64,000 nucleotides of DNA from Larkinella sp965227735 (GCF_965227735.1 NZ_OZ245776.1:124001-188000); one strand, 5' to 3'; shown: positions 24,295 to 33,263, counted from the stretch's first letter. The notes: generated from the sequence alone by a model not told the origin. Made by a program: numbers and translations.

Positions 24295-25719
24295 CTAGCG
24301 GGTATACAGCGCCCCTTTGGCAATGGTGGATTCGTATTCGCCACTGATGGTTTCCAGAAACTTTCCGGTTACCCAGCCAATGTCCGAATTTCGGATGAAC
24401 ACAAACCGCTTGGGAGCCGAGGGCGTCGAATAGGTTTTCATGATGGATTCGAGCCACAACGCTCCGGCAATGAGCTGTTTTTCACTCAATTGATCACGAA
24501 CCACGCTGATTTCCTGCTCGGCTTTGCTGCGAAGAGTTGCGTCGGCGATGTCTTTCACATTGGGGTGTGTCAGCGCCTGGTAATCATCCATCACCAATTT
24601 TTTGAATCGCTCTACATCGTCCAGTGATATGGCAACTGCTGTCGTACCGGTTTTCTCGGGATGCAGATACGTCACCAGCGCCCAGGCCACATCGCCCCCC
24701 AGCCCCACCGTCCGGCGTTGTTGCAGTCCCGCACCGCTGGTTTTGAATCGGGGTGCCAGGGCCGTATCCGCCACGGTTTTGATCACCCGCTGGGCTTCTT
24801 TTTTAAAGGCGTCCGTGTTCAGTGAACGCTTGCTTTCAATCTGGCTCACCAGCGTGTTCATCCCCACCGGCATTTCAATCGGGTGAAACGTTTTGTCGAC
24901 ATCAAAATAACCGCCCACAGTCACGTCGCTGCCGATGTTGAGCGAAGAGGTGGTCGGCCACACTTTGCGGGGAATGGAACCAACGGTGAACAGTTCGGCT
25001 TCGCGGTCGATGGAAAGCGTGGTGTCGATGCGCAGATTGCCCGTCGGCAACGCCCGCGACAACTGGTCGTAGAGCATCTTTTTCGTCGCCGGGGTTTTGG
25101 CGAGTCCCTCCTTCATTTCGTTGCTGAACACAATGAAAATCCGTTCGGTCGGGATGTTGTAGCGGCTGATCGTATCGAGACAGACTTTCAGCGCATTCTG
25201 CCCGGCTTCCAGCGACTTCGAGGCATTGGCCACAAAACTGACGTTGGGAACCTCAAACCGGGTTTTGATATCTTTTTCGTAAAAATCGCTTTCGTACTTC
25301 GTCTTGAAAATCGCCAGCTTCACATCCGAAGCCCCAAACTGAATCCCGGCGTACAGGTTTTTACCGGAAATATCACGAATCAGTTCATTGACACCCCAGG
25401 CACTGGCGACATACCGCAACTTCTCGTAGCGGCTACGGGCAATTTTGAGGTAATAGTCGGCGTTTTCGCTGTTGTTGTTTTCGTAATGGGCCAGGCCCAG
25501 CAACTCGCAGGCAAAGGCTTCCCAGTACGGATTGTGGCCCCGAACGGCGGGTAATGCCCTCTCCAGCAGGTTGATGGCATCCTGCGGTTTGTCCAGCGCC
25601 CGGAGCGTGTTGGCAAGTTTGATGTAGCGAATGGCCTGAACGGTGCTGGTGGCTTTCTGGGCAAAACCGGCCTGAATCAGCAGAAAAAATAGGATGGACA
25701 GAGAAAAAAGGCGTTTCAT
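24295..25719 (-). CDS. Exported TPR protein with Ppx/GppA-like actin-fold domain
   Basis: A 474-residue protein with a signal peptide (ending IQAGFAQ), a TPR-like helical part (about 25-115) and a domain whose motifs follow the order of exopolyphosphatase/guanosine pentaphosphatase enzymes. These are YAGIQFGASDVKLAIF (phosphate-1, 123-138), SIDREAELFTVG (237-247), LNIGSDVTVGGYF (phosphate-2, 260-272), MPVGMNTL (283-290) and VGLGGDVAWAL (338-348). The acidic and glycine residues of the second phosphate loop are degenerate, so activity is doubtful. Ppx/GppA proteins are normally cytoplasmic, making export unusual. I infer the fold from motif order only. Confidence 0.6.
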   Translation of the reverse strand: MKRLFSLSILFFLLIQAGFAQKATSTVQAIRYIKLANTLRALDKPQDAINLLERALPAVRGHNPYWEAFACELLGLAHYENNNSENADYYLKIARSRYEKLRYVASAWGVNELIRDISGKNLYAGIQFGASDVKLAIFKTKYESDFYEKDIKTRFEVPNVSFVANASKSLEAGQNALKVCLDTISRYNIPTERIFIVFSNEMKEGLAKTPATKKMLYDQLSRALPTGNLRIDTTLSIDREAELFTVGSIPRKVWPTTSSLNIGSDVTVGGYFDVDKTFHPIEMPVGMNTLVSQIESKRSLNTDAFKKEAQRVIKTVADTALAPRFKTSGAGLQQRRTVGLGGDVAWALVTYLHPEKTGTTAVAISLDDVERFKKLVMDDYQALTHPNVKDIADATLRSKAEQEISVVRDQLSEKQLIAGALWLESIMKTYSTPSAPKRFVFIRNSDIGWVTGKFLETISGEYESTIAKGALYTR

Positions 25720-25827
25720 ACGTAGCTTGGGTTAACAGCAACATATATACGCAGAAACGACCCAAAGCGATTTCGGACCGCCCAAAACCGGATGGCCGGT
25801 TCGGGCGGTTTCCGTCAACGCTGGTTC

Positions 25828-26130
25828 CTATAAATTCCGCCAGCTACCGGCATCATGCAGATTTTCAACGCCTTTACCCCGCAGGATGGCTTTGGCGCGG
25901 GCGCTGCGCATCCCGGAAGCACAACACAGAATCAGGGGTTTCTGGTAGCCTTTGATCGTGCTGAGTTTGGATTCGAGCTGGTCGAGGGGAATGTTGACAG
26001 CCCCCGCCACATGCCCACCAGCAAACTCGCCCGGCGAGCGAACGTCGATGATCAGGGCACCCTGTGAGCGGATTTCGTCAAACTGGCTGGTGTCGGACGT
26101 GCCGAACAGACTTTTTATGAGATTCATCAT
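25828..26130 (-). CDS. Rhodanese-like domain protein
   Basis: A 100-residue single rhodanese domain. LIIDVRSPGEFAGGHVAGA and the active-site loop CCASGMRS with its Cys are clear. Such small cytoplasmic proteins carry persulfide sulfur for detoxification or cofactor synthesis. There is no signal peptide. The gene stands alone, and the exact sulfur acceptor is unknown. Confidence 0.88.
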   Translation of the reverse strand: MMNLIKSLFGTSDTSQFDEIRSQGALIIDVRSPGEFAGGHVAGAVNIPLDQLESKLSTIKGYQKPLILCCASGMRSARAKAILRGKGVENLHDAGSWRNL

Positions 26131-26355
26131 GAAAATTCATTTTTAAGGTTGATGGTGTAAAACTACGGCTTTGGAAAAACCGGTTCCGTGACAAATATCA
26201 CGTTCATCTTTTTTTATAACTCACCGGATCGCATCGCAAAAAAACCGCTTCAAATAGGCATCCCGTCTGTTCGTATAAACCGCGATGGCCAACCGGCATT
26301 GCCCCGATAGGTTTGTGGTGACCAAGGTCATTCACACCAAACAACTTCATTTTCC

Positions 26356-27186
26356 ATGAAAACCGTACTGAGCGCCCTGCTGCTGGGCTTTACCCTGCTG
26401 AGTTTGACCCACTGCAAAAAATCGGAGGTCGACGCACCAGCCGAAACGCGTTGCAAACTAACGGCCATCGACCGTGGCAACGGCAACAAACACCAGTATG
26501 CTTACAACGCGGCTGGCAACGTCAGCCAGCTAACCGTCAACTTCAAGGGGCCGACCGGCGGCAGTACCGAGCACGTATATGTCTACACCTTCGCTTACAA
26601 CAGCGCGAATCAGATAACCGGCGCAACGATTACCGTCGACGGAAAAACACCCGACCAACTCACCGACTGGGGCATTGGCAGTGGCCTGAAATGCCGCTGG
26701 ACCGACGGAAAACTCACGGAAATTCAGGACCTCGTTGGCACCCAAACCATTCTGACCACGACCGTCCAGTACGATGCCGAGGGGCGCATTCTGCGCTTCA
26801 AGGGCGTTCCGGCCAGTAAGGACGAACCCACGTTTGAAAAAGTTTTTTCGTACGACGCCAACGGAAACAGCACCTACCAGTATCTGGAAGACGGAACGAA
26901 ATATTATGCGGAAGCCCACGTCTACGATTCCTCCACCCAAAGTCCCGAATCGCTGCTGGCCAAACGGGGGTTACCGTTTGATGTTTTTAACCTCTATCCC
27001 TGGAAGAAAACCATCCTGAAAAGATTTGAAAGCGATGACTTCGATGACTCGGGAAAAATAACCGCTCACAAGACGTTCCTAATCACCAATGTGGTCAAAA
27101 ACAACCACAACTATGCGGTTTCTCAGACGGTTGAAGAGGGCAATACGAAGCGGGTCAATACGTTTGGGCTGGCAGATTGTGACTGA
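26356..27186 (+). CDS. Lipoprotein with YD/RHS-like repeats
   Basis: A 276-residue lipoprotein: the signal ends in LSLTHC, giving a lipid-modified Cys at about residue 20. The body contains RHS/YD-like units (YNAAGNVSQL, YDAEGRILRF, YDANGNSTY), the pattern of DUF4595-type Bacteroidota lipoproteins with a beta-propeller-like or sheet fold. No enzyme motif is visible. It probably sits on the outer membrane. It converges with the rhamnosidase-like gene. Confidence 0.75.
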   Translation: MKTVLSALLLGFTLLSLTHCKKSEVDAPAETRCKLTAIDRGNGNKHQYAYNAAGNVSQLTVNFKGPTGGSTEHVYVYTFAYNSANQITGATITVDGKTPDQLTDWGIGSGLKCRWTDGKLTEIQDLVGTQTILTTTVQYDAEGRILRFKGVPASKDEPTFEKVFSYDANGNSTYQYLEDGTKYYAEAHVYDSSTQSPESLLAKRGLPFDVFNLYPWKKTILKRFESDDFDDSGKITAHKTFLITNVVKNNHNYAVSQTVEEGNTKRVNTFGLADCD

Positions 27187-27198
27187 AAGTTCGTCCCG

Positions 27199-28950
27199 CT
27201 ACCGAATAATCCGCACTTCCTTCGGCCCGCTCACCTCCGTCTGAATTTTGCCGCCCGCCAGTTTGGTGTGCTTCACCTTCACAATCCCGTACGGCGTGGG
27301 GAAGGTTCCTTCGGCGAAGGTTAAATCCTCCAGATGCGGCTCGATTTTGATGGCTTTGCAACCCGGCTCCACCACCTTGATACCCAGCACGTGCTCCGTC
27401 AGCCAGGGCGTGGGGCCGGACGCCCAGCCGTGGGCCAGGCTGTGCCGGAACCCGACGTAGCAATAAGCCCCGCAATCGCCGTGGATGTCTTTTTGACCTT
27501 CCTTCACCAGTTCGTCGATGCGCCCGGCGTTTTTCACCCAGTCGAGGTTGAAATCTTCCCAAAACGTCGTTGCCCCGAGCTTGAGCATACCGCCCCAAAA
27601 CTCGCGGATGTTAGCCAAAGCGGTTTTGTAATCACCCGCTTTGGCCTGCGCCTGGAGCATGTAATAGCCGTAAAAGGTCGAGAAGTTGCGCGCGCCGTTC
27701 ACTGCCAGCACGTCCTTATTGGCTTTTTCGGCGGGCATCAACCCGGAGAGCGCAAGCAAGGCCGCCCCCTGTTTGGAGTCGTTGGGATCGGGAACGTATT
27801 GCTTCAGCCGGGCGACCGCATCGGCGCATTTTCTGGCCGTGGCCGGGTCGTTCAGAATGCGGCTCAAATCCCCGGCGGCATTCAGCGACAGCACCAGCAT
27901 CGACTGCAAGCCAGCGTGAATCCCTTTCGGATTTTCGCTCGACGGCCAGTCCAGAAACCGTGTTCCGTCCAGCTTTTCGCTGTTCTTTTCGTCAATTTTC
28001 TGAATCAGCAAGTCGACCAGTTTCACCAGATAATCCTTCTGCTGTTTCAGATAGTCGAGGTTACCGTTTTGCAAATACCAGTCTTTCTGAATCAGAATCC
28101 ACCACATCGAATAGGTGCTGATGCCGTTCATCCAGCCGGGCAGGGGCGTAATGTCCCGCGCCAGATCCAGGCTTTTCGGCACCACCTCGTTATAACCAAA
28201 GACGGCGTTGATGGTCGCCACTTCGGGGTGCATGTCGCCCACCCACACCAGCCGGTCGCGCTTGATGCCGTCCCAGAGGTAATCCTGCATGTTCAGGTGA
28301 ACGGTGTAGGCGCCGGTCGCCCAGATTTTATTCAGCAGTTCGTCGCTGCTCCGAAATGAGCCAAGGTACGGAATATCCCGAAACACAAAAATGGCCCGCA
28401 ACTCCTTCAGCAGCAGCTCGGTATTGCCATCGACGAGGTCGATCCGAACGAAGCGAAAACCGGTATTGCCGATTTCCAGTTTGCCCAGCCACGGCACCTG
28501 AACCGTCAGATCGCGGATGGCGTGGTCGTTGGTCGCATTTTGTTTGGGTTCAATGTCCGCCATTGCTTCACTGGCCGATTCGCCAAACCGAATCCGGACG
28601 TTGATGGGCTTGCTTTCCTTCCACTGCCCCGTCACGATCTGCAAACCACCGTGCAATTCCCGCCCAAAGTCGAGCAGCAGACTTGCTTTGCCGTTGGCGT
28701 CACTTTTCAGCGAACACATATCTTTCCCCGACAAATCCGCCTGCCCGTTCCCGACTTTCAACAGCCGTTCGGCGTTGCGAATGGTACCGGTTTGCCACAG
28801 AATTTTGACGGGCGACAAAAACCGCCGGACGGTGGCTTCGGTCTGGGCTTCTTTGGCGCGGGCGGTTTCAAAAACGGGCGGAAGCTGGGCCTGCGCGAAG
28901 TCGATCAATGTAAGGCAAGAGAAAAAAGTCAGAAGAGAAGCGTGTTTCAT
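27199..28950 (-). CDS. Alpha-L-rhamnosidase-like (GH78) glycoside hydrolase
   Basis: A 583-residue exported protein with a signal peptide ending IDFAQA, an N-terminal beta domain (about 60-190) and an (alpha/alpha)6 barrel. The barrel opens with YLWDGIKRDRLVWVGDMHPE, the conserved GH78 segment with the catalytic acidic residues, and later shows TTFWEDFN. A short C-terminal sheet domain follows (from about 515). It is shorter than classical 900-residue family members. Release of rhamnose from plant or bacterial polysaccharides is the likely reaction; the substrate is unproven. The ATG at 28950 is preferred over a start 25 codons upstream because it directly precedes the signal peptide. Confidence 0.82.
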   Translation of the reverse strand: MKHASLLTFFSCLTLIDFAQAQLPPVFETARAKEAQTEATVRRFLSPVKILWQTGTIRNAERLLKVGNGQADLSGKDMCSLKSDANGKASLLLDFGRELHGGLQIVTGQWKESKPINVRIRFGESASEAMADIEPKQNATNDHAIRDLTVQVPWLGKLEIGNTGFRFVRIDLVDGNTELLLKELRAIFVFRDIPYLGSFRSSDELLNKIWATGAYTVHLNMQDYLWDGIKRDRLVWVGDMHPEVATINAVFGYNEVVPKSLDLARDITPLPGWMNGISTYSMWWILIQKDWYLQNGNLDYLKQQKDYLVKLVDLLIQKIDEKNSEKLDGTRFLDWPSSENPKGIHAGLQSMLVLSLNAAGDLSRILNDPATARKCADAVARLKQYVPDPNDSKQGAALLALSGLMPAEKANKDVLAVNGARNFSTFYGYYMLQAQAKAGDYKTALANIREFWGGMLKLGATTFWEDFNLDWVKNAGRIDELVKEGQKDIHGDCGAYCYVGFRHSLAHGWASGPTPWLTEHVLGIKVVEPGCKAIKIEPHLEDLTFAEGTFPTPYGIVKVKHTKLAGGKIQTEVSGPKEVRIIR

Positions 28951-29064
28951 CGGGTAGCGTCGATTCACCCGGATTTGGGTCAACGAAGATAGCAGCGTCA
29001 GATGAGCGACGATGTACTTTTTCATAATTGAACAGGAAGGGTTTAGAAAACCAAAAGCCGATTG

Positions 29065-29670
29065 TTAAACCGGTATATTGAACGCGAGTAAGGCGTCTTT
29101 TAATTGCGTCGGATTTATGAAGTGTATGGCGTGAATCCCAAGGTCCTCAGCCGCTTTTATATTCCGCAGGTTATCATCGATGAACAGGGCTTCAGTTGGT
29201 TCAATGGCATACCGGTTCAGCAACGTCTTGTAAAAAGAAGGGAACGGTTTGCGGTCCTTTTCATCGCCGGACACCACAATCCCATCAAACCAGGACAGAA
29301 ACTCGAAGCGTTCGAGGGCAATCGGAAACGTCTCCGACGACCAGTTGGTCAGCGCATACAGCTTGTAATTCCCACTGTCCCGGATCGTTTTCAGCAGTTC
29401 CACCGTCCCCGGTATTTCGCCCCGCAGCATTTCGGGCCAGCGGTCGTAGAAAAACCGGATGTTCTCCTCGTGCTCCGGAAACCGGGCAATCAATACCTGC
29501 GTGGCTTCGGCCAGCGAACGTCCCCCATCCTGCTCTTCATTCCATGCGGGGGTGCAAACCGTCGCCAGAAAATGATGCATTTCGTCTTCCTTAAAAATCT
29601 TCTCGTACAGGTAATGCGGGTTCCAGTCGATCAAAACCGCCCCCAGATCAAATACAATGGTGTTAATCAT
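29065..29670 (-). CDS. HAD-superfamily sugar-phosphatase-like hydrolase
   Basis: A 201-residue HAD hydrolase of the YihX/epoxide-hydrolase-like subgroup. Motif I is FDLGAVLIDWN, with Gly in place of the second Asp as in YihX-type enzymes; ALTNWSSE supplies the motif II Thr/Ser; a Lys follows (DRKPFPSFY); motif IV is FIDDNLRNI. The expected reaction is dephosphorylation of a small sugar phosphate such as glucose 1-phosphate; the true substrate is unknown. Confidence 0.85.
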   Translation of the reverse strand: MINTIVFDLGAVLIDWNPHYLYEKIFKEDEMHHFLATVCTPAWNEEQDGGRSLAEATQVLIARFPEHEENIRFFYDRWPEMLRGEIPGTVELLKTIRDSGNYKLYALTNWSSETFPIALERFEFLSWFDGIVVSGDEKDRKPFPSFYKTLLNRYAIEPTEALFIDDNLRNIKAAEDLGIHAIHFINPTQLKDALLAFNIPV

Positions 29671-29811
29671 GTTGCTGAATGCAATGAGACAAATCGTTTT
29701 TCAATTTTTGCCCAATAACTTAAAAATTATCGGTTTTATATACCTAAGACTTTCGCTTTCTACCCCTAAATCCCTTCATTGAATTAATGCCGAATTACTG
29801 TTTTGGCTTAT

Positions 29812-29957
29812 AGCCCACTGCTTTAGCAGTGGGTAAAGCAAATGTAACCCCATGCTAACCGAACCGTTTTAACGGTTTCCTCGTCCAGCAAACCGTTAAA
29901 ACGGTTCCGGAATAATTCGATTTCAGGACAATTTACCCACAGCTAAAGCAGTGGGCT
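29812..29957. repeat. 146-bp inverted-repeat element
   Basis: Outer 26-nt arms (29812-29837 and 29932-29957) pair with one mismatch. Each arm is itself a near-palindrome built on CCCACTGCT/AGCAGTGGG. Inside lie two copies of a smaller dyad, AACCGTTTTAACGGTT (29862-29877) and AACCGTTAAAACGGTT (29891-29906). It occupies the gap between the divergent HAD and MerC genes, ahead of the zinc-type operator, and resembles a miniature inverted-repeat element. Confidence 0.85.
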
Positions 29958-30024
29958 GATGGATTTCTTAGCTCCTCCCGGTTTCGAACTGATCATCCCA
30001 ATAAAATCTCTATCAATTCATTTT

Positions 30025-30063
30025 TGCAACATTGTTGCATTTACGAAAAATACCGTACTTTTG
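30025..30063 (+). promoter_or_regulatory. Zur/Fur-like operator and promoter of the MerC-COG0523 unit
   Basis: TGCAACATTGTTGCA (30025-30039) is a perfect 15-bp palindrome. TACTTTTG (30056-30063) is a consensus -7, and the TTG at 30035-30037 inside the palindrome is correctly placed as the -33, so a bound repressor would block the promoter. Almost the same palindrome precedes the next unit at 31771-31785. Assignment to Zur is inferred from the regulated genes. Confidence 0.7.
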
Positions 30064-30098
30064 TGCCGTTCATTTTCAATACCAGCCAACATAAACTT

Positions 30099-30467
30099 AT
30101 GGCCTCGCTCTCATCAAAAGCCGATTACATCGGCATCACCGGTTCTGTGCTTTGCATCATTCACTGCCTGATCACACCCATCCTGCTCATTTCGTCCAGC
30201 CTGCTGGCGGATCGAACGTTGCGGATTGGCTTTCTAAGTCTGGATTATGTCTTCATCGGAGTCAATATCGTCGCCGTTTATTTTGCCACGCGCCGGGCCA
30301 GCCAGCGGGTGGTTAAGGTGGGCTTGTGGTTTTTCCTGGGCCTTTTCGCCGGAGCCCTGTTGCTGGAAGACGTTCACGAAGCGTTTGAATACCTGGCCTA
30401 TGCGGCTTCCGCCGGGTTAATTGGCTTTCACCTGCTCAACCTGCGCGCTCACGACCACACCCATTAA
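30099..30467 (+). CDS. MerC-domain membrane protein
   Basis: A 122-residue inner-membrane protein of the MerC family with four hydrophobic helices. The first helix carries CIIHCLITP, the Cys-x-x-His-Cys pattern of MerC metal-transport proteins, and the C-terminus ends in a His-rich DHTH. There is no mercuric reductase or MerR nearby. Its position behind a zinc-type operator and 34 bp before a COG0523 GTPase suggests zinc handling rather than mercury resistance. The ATG at 30099 is preferred over a start 25 codons upstream, which lies within the promoter. Confidence 0.83.
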   Translation: MASLSSKADYIGITGSVLCIIHCLITPILLISSSLLADRTLRIGFLSLDYVFIGVNIVAVYFATRRASQRVVKVGLWFFLGLFAGALLLEDVHEAFEYLAYAASAGLIGFHLLNLRAHDHTH

Positions 30468-30501
30468 CCCGCCACGTTCATCCTTCTATTTGAGCACACA
30501 C

Positions 30502-31728
30502 ATGAAACGACTTCCCGTTACGGTTTTAAGCGGTTTTTTAGGGGCCGGTAAAACCACTTTACTCAACCACATTCTGCACAACAAAGCCGGTTTGAAAGTA
30601 GCCGTGATTGTCAACGACATGAGCGAAGTGAACATCGATGCACAACTGGTTCGGAATGAGAACACCCTGTCGCGGACGGAAGAAAAGCTGGTGGAGATGT
30701 CCAACGGTTGTATTTGCTGCACCCTGCGGGAAGATCTGGTGCTTGAAGTGGAACGGCTGGCCTCCGAAAACCGGTTCGATTACCTGCTCATCGAGTCGTC
30801 CGGCATTTCGGAACCGCTGCCGGTGGCCCAGACGTTTTCGTTCCAGTCCGACGATTCGGTCGATGCCCAAAACCGCGTCGACCTGTCCCGGTTTTCGCGT
30901 CTGGATACGCTGGTGACGGTGGTCGATGCCAGCCAGTTCGGGCGCGATTTTGGGAGTATCGAAACGGTTTTCGACCGCAACCTGAATGAGGACGCAACGG
31001 ACACCCGCACCATCGTCAACCTGCTCACCGACCAGATCGAGTTTGCCAACGTGCTGGTTATCAACAAAACCGACCAGTTAAACCCGCACCAGGTGGGCGA
31101 ACTGAAGGCCATTCTGAAAAAACTGAACCCCAAAGCCCAGCTCATCGAGAGCCAGTTTGGCCGCATCGACCCGGCCCGGATTCTGAACACCGGCCTGTTC
31201 GATTTTGAAGAAGCGTCACAGTCGGCGGGCTGGATTCAGGAACTGCAAAACCACCAATCCGGCAAAGGCCACCGCCCCGAAACGGAAGAATACGGCATTG
31301 GCTCCTTCGTTTTTCGCGACCGGCGACCATTCCACCCCGCCCGGTTTTGGGCGTATCTAAGCCAGAACTTCCCGGCGGGCATTTTCCGCAGCAAGGGGTT
31401 GTTCTGGCTGGCATCCCGGCCCGACGAAGCCCTGAATTTTAGCCAGGCCGGCGGCAGTCTGCGGGCCGAGCGGGCGGGCGTCTGGTGGGCGTCGATGCCG
31501 TTCAGCCAGCGAAGCCGCTATGCCAGTTTCATCGAAAATCAGAAAGCGATTGAAGCCCGTTGGGACAAACAATTTGGCGACCGCCAGAACGAACTGGTGA
31601 TCATCGGTCAGGATCTGGATGCCGAACAGGTAACGCAGGAATTGCGAGCTTGTTTGTGTACCGAACCGGAGTTGAAGCATCTGGCAGCCGGGGGCCGGTT
31701 TAACGATCCGTTTCCGGTTTGGGAATAG
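30502..31728 (+). CDS. COG0523/CobW-family GTPase (zinc metallochaperone type)
   Basis: A 408-residue G3E-family GTPase. Walker A is GFLGAGKTT (11-19); the metal-binding GCICC motif (Cys70, 72 and 73) follows; LLIESSGISEP, VVDASQF and INKTDQL mark the GTPase core; the CobW C-terminal domain covers about 290-390. COG0523 proteins of the ZigA/ZagA/YeiR type deliver zinc to client enzymes under shortage and are frequent Zur targets. Here it is co-transcribed with MerC behind a palindromic operator. No paralogous zinc-client enzyme such as an alternative FolE is present in the window. Confidence 0.88.
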   Translation: MKRLPVTVLSGFLGAGKTTLLNHILHNKAGLKVAVIVNDMSEVNIDAQLVRNENTLSRTEEKLVEMSNGCICCTLREDLVLEVERLASENRFDYLLIESSGISEPLPVAQTFSFQSDDSVDAQNRVDLSRFSRLDTLVTVVDASQFGRDFGSIETVFDRNLNEDATDTRTIVNLLTDQIEFANVLVINKTDQLNPHQVGELKAILKKLNPKAQLIESQFGRIDPARILNTGLFDFEEASQSAGWIQELQNHQSGKGHRPETEEYGIGSFVFRDRRPFHPARFWAYLSQNFPAGIFRSKGLFWLASRPDEALNFSQAGGSLRAERAGVWWASMPFSQRSRYASFIENQKAIEARWDKQFGDRQNELVIIGQDLDAEQVTQELRACLCTEPELKHLAAGGRFNDPFPVWE

Positions 31729-31770
31729 GGCAGGAAACGGTCGAACGTCGGTTTTAACGAGCAACACACT

Positions 31771-31785
31771 TGCAACCTTGTTGCA
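31771..31785 (+). promoter_or_regulatory. Second zinc-type operator
   Basis: TGCAACCTTGTTGCA differs from the 30025-30039 site at one base; flanking A/T bases are also alike. It lies 45 bp before the lipoprotein ATG at 31830, with a weak -7 (TAGATTTC, 31793-31800) just after it. Confidence 0.65.
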
Positions 31786-31829
31786 ATTTATGTAGATTTC
31801 GGCCCACTTCTCTTCTAAAAACCAGTATC

Positions 31830-32291
31830 ATGATACGCATCCTTTCATTGATCGTTCCGTTGGGCCTCAGCCTGGGAGCCTGTTCCCGTTCAGACCAGAA
31901 AGATCCTCTGCTTGAGGAAGCCGCCAGATTTCACAACGAATCCACCCAGATTCAGGCTGTTATCGAGCCCCAAATCGAACAGATCGATTCACTCAAAACC
32001 CTGCTGGCAAACCGTACGGAACCCGTTGCACTGGCGACCGTAACGACGCTCGACAGTCTGAAAAAAGCTTTTGAACAATGGGAAGAAAACCTGGTCGAAG
32101 TGCCGGGAATGCCGCACGATCATCACCACGAACACGGCAAACACGAACATCACCACCATGCGGATGCCACGCTGAAAGATTTGCCCGCCGATAAAATGCG
32201 TGATTTACAACTGGGCATGCTCGACAACATCCGGCAGATCCAGGAACGAACCGACGCGACTTTCTCTCAGGTAACGTCAATCCTGCGCTAG
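31830..32291 (+). CDS. Histidine-rich metal-binding lipoprotein
   Basis: A 153-residue lipoprotein. The signal ends LSLGAC, giving lipidated Cys18. A helical body (about 25-90) precedes a 15-residue stretch (96-110) with ten His interrupted by Asp and Glu, a probable zinc-binding tail, and then another helix. It is the first gene of a unit behind the second palindromic operator. A periplasmic or surface zinc scavenger or buffer is likely. The ATG at 31830 is used because an upstream frame start overlaps the operator. Confidence 0.8.
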   Translation: MIRILSLIVPLGLSLGACSRSDQKDPLLEEAARFHNESTQIQAVIEPQIEQIDSLKTLLANRTEPVALATVTTLDSLKKAFEQWEENLVEVPGMPHDHHHEHGKHEHHHHADATLKDLPADKMRDLQLGMLDNIRQIQERTDATFSQVTSILR

Positions 32292-32308
32292 TCATCAGAA
32301 ATACAGTC

Positions 32309-33223
32309 ATGAACAAACCATCAACTCCTTCCTACGACGTCATTATCATCGGCGGCAGTTACGCCGGTCTGAGCGCGGCCCTCGTTCTGGGCCGTTCCTT
32401 GTGGACGGTTCTGGTACTCGATAGCGGCCAGCCCGCCAACCGGCAAACGCCCCACTCCCACAGTTTCCTGACCCGCGACGGCGAAACACCCGCCGAACTG
32501 ACGCGGATCGCCCGGGAGCAGGCCCTGGCCTACCCGACCGTCAGCCTGCAGGATACAACCGTAACCACCGTTCAGCCATCGGGATCTTCGTTTCAGGTGC
32601 AGACCGGTACCGGCGACGTATTTACGGCCAAACGGCTCATTCTGGCGACCGGTTTAACCGACCTCCTGCCTGACCTGCCCGGTTTTGCCGAATGCTGGGG
32701 CATTTCGGTTTTGCACTGCCCGTTTTGCCACGGCTACGAGGTGAAAGACCAGGTTGTTGGGGTGCTGGGCAATGGCGATGATGGGTTCGGATTGGCAAAA
32801 TTGATCCACCACTGGAACCCCGGCCTGACCTTGTTCACCAACGGCCCCTCCACCCTCACCCCGGAACAAACCGCCAAACTACACCAACACGCCATTCCGA
32901 TTATCGAAACCCCGCTGGTGGCCCTGCAACACCGAAACGGTCAGCTCGATGCGCTGAACCTGGCCGATCAATCGGTAAAACCTCTGCAGGCTTTGTATGC
33001 GCGACCGGCGATGCGGCAGTCGAATGATCTGGCGCTGCAATTGGGCTGTGAACTCGATGAGTTAGGAATGATCAAAGTCGATGAATTTGGCAAGACCAGC
33101 GTCGAGGGTGTGTCTGCTGCCGGGGATACCCACACGATGATGCGGCAGGTGTTGGTCGCAGCCACCAACGGACTGCGGGCGGCTGTGATGATCACGCGTG
33201 AACTGATGGAGGAAGAATTCTGA
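32309..33223 (+). CDS. Thioredoxin-reductase-like FAD/NAD(P) oxidoreductase
   Basis: A 304-residue flavoprotein of the TrxB-like family. VIIIGGSYAGLSAAL is the FAD-binding motif, HCPFCHG holds the redox pair Cys137/Cys140, GVLGNGDDG is a degenerate NAD(P)-binding motif and GVSAAGDTH is the C-terminal FAD motif. It belongs to the short, bacterial 'thioredoxin reductase-like' branch whose partner is often not thioredoxin. It starts 17 bp after the His-rich lipoprotein gene and so shares its zinc-type control, suggesting a role in keeping metal-binding thiols reduced; this link is inferred. Confidence 0.84.
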   Translation: MNKPSTPSYDVIIIGGSYAGLSAALVLGRSLWTVLVLDSGQPANRQTPHSHSFLTRDGETPAELTRIAREQALAYPTVSLQDTTVTTVQPSGSSFQVQTGTGDVFTAKRLILATGLTDLLPDLPGFAECWGISVLHCPFCHGYEVKDQVVGVLGNGDDGFGLAKLIHHWNPGLTLFTNGPSTLTPEQTAKLHQHAIPIIETPLVALQHRNGQLDALNLADQSVKPLQALYARPAMRQSNDLALQLGCELDELGMIKVDEFGKTSVEGVSAAGDTHTMMRQVLVAATNGLRAAVMITRELMEEEF

Positions 33224-33263
33224 ATGGGTTACGGTATGAAGAAAAATTAATTTCAGGTTCAGA

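Noticed and set aside
30099..30467. Mercury-resistance operon
   Set aside because: MerC is present but MerR, MerA, MerT and MerP are not, and the operator and COG0523 partner point to zinc.
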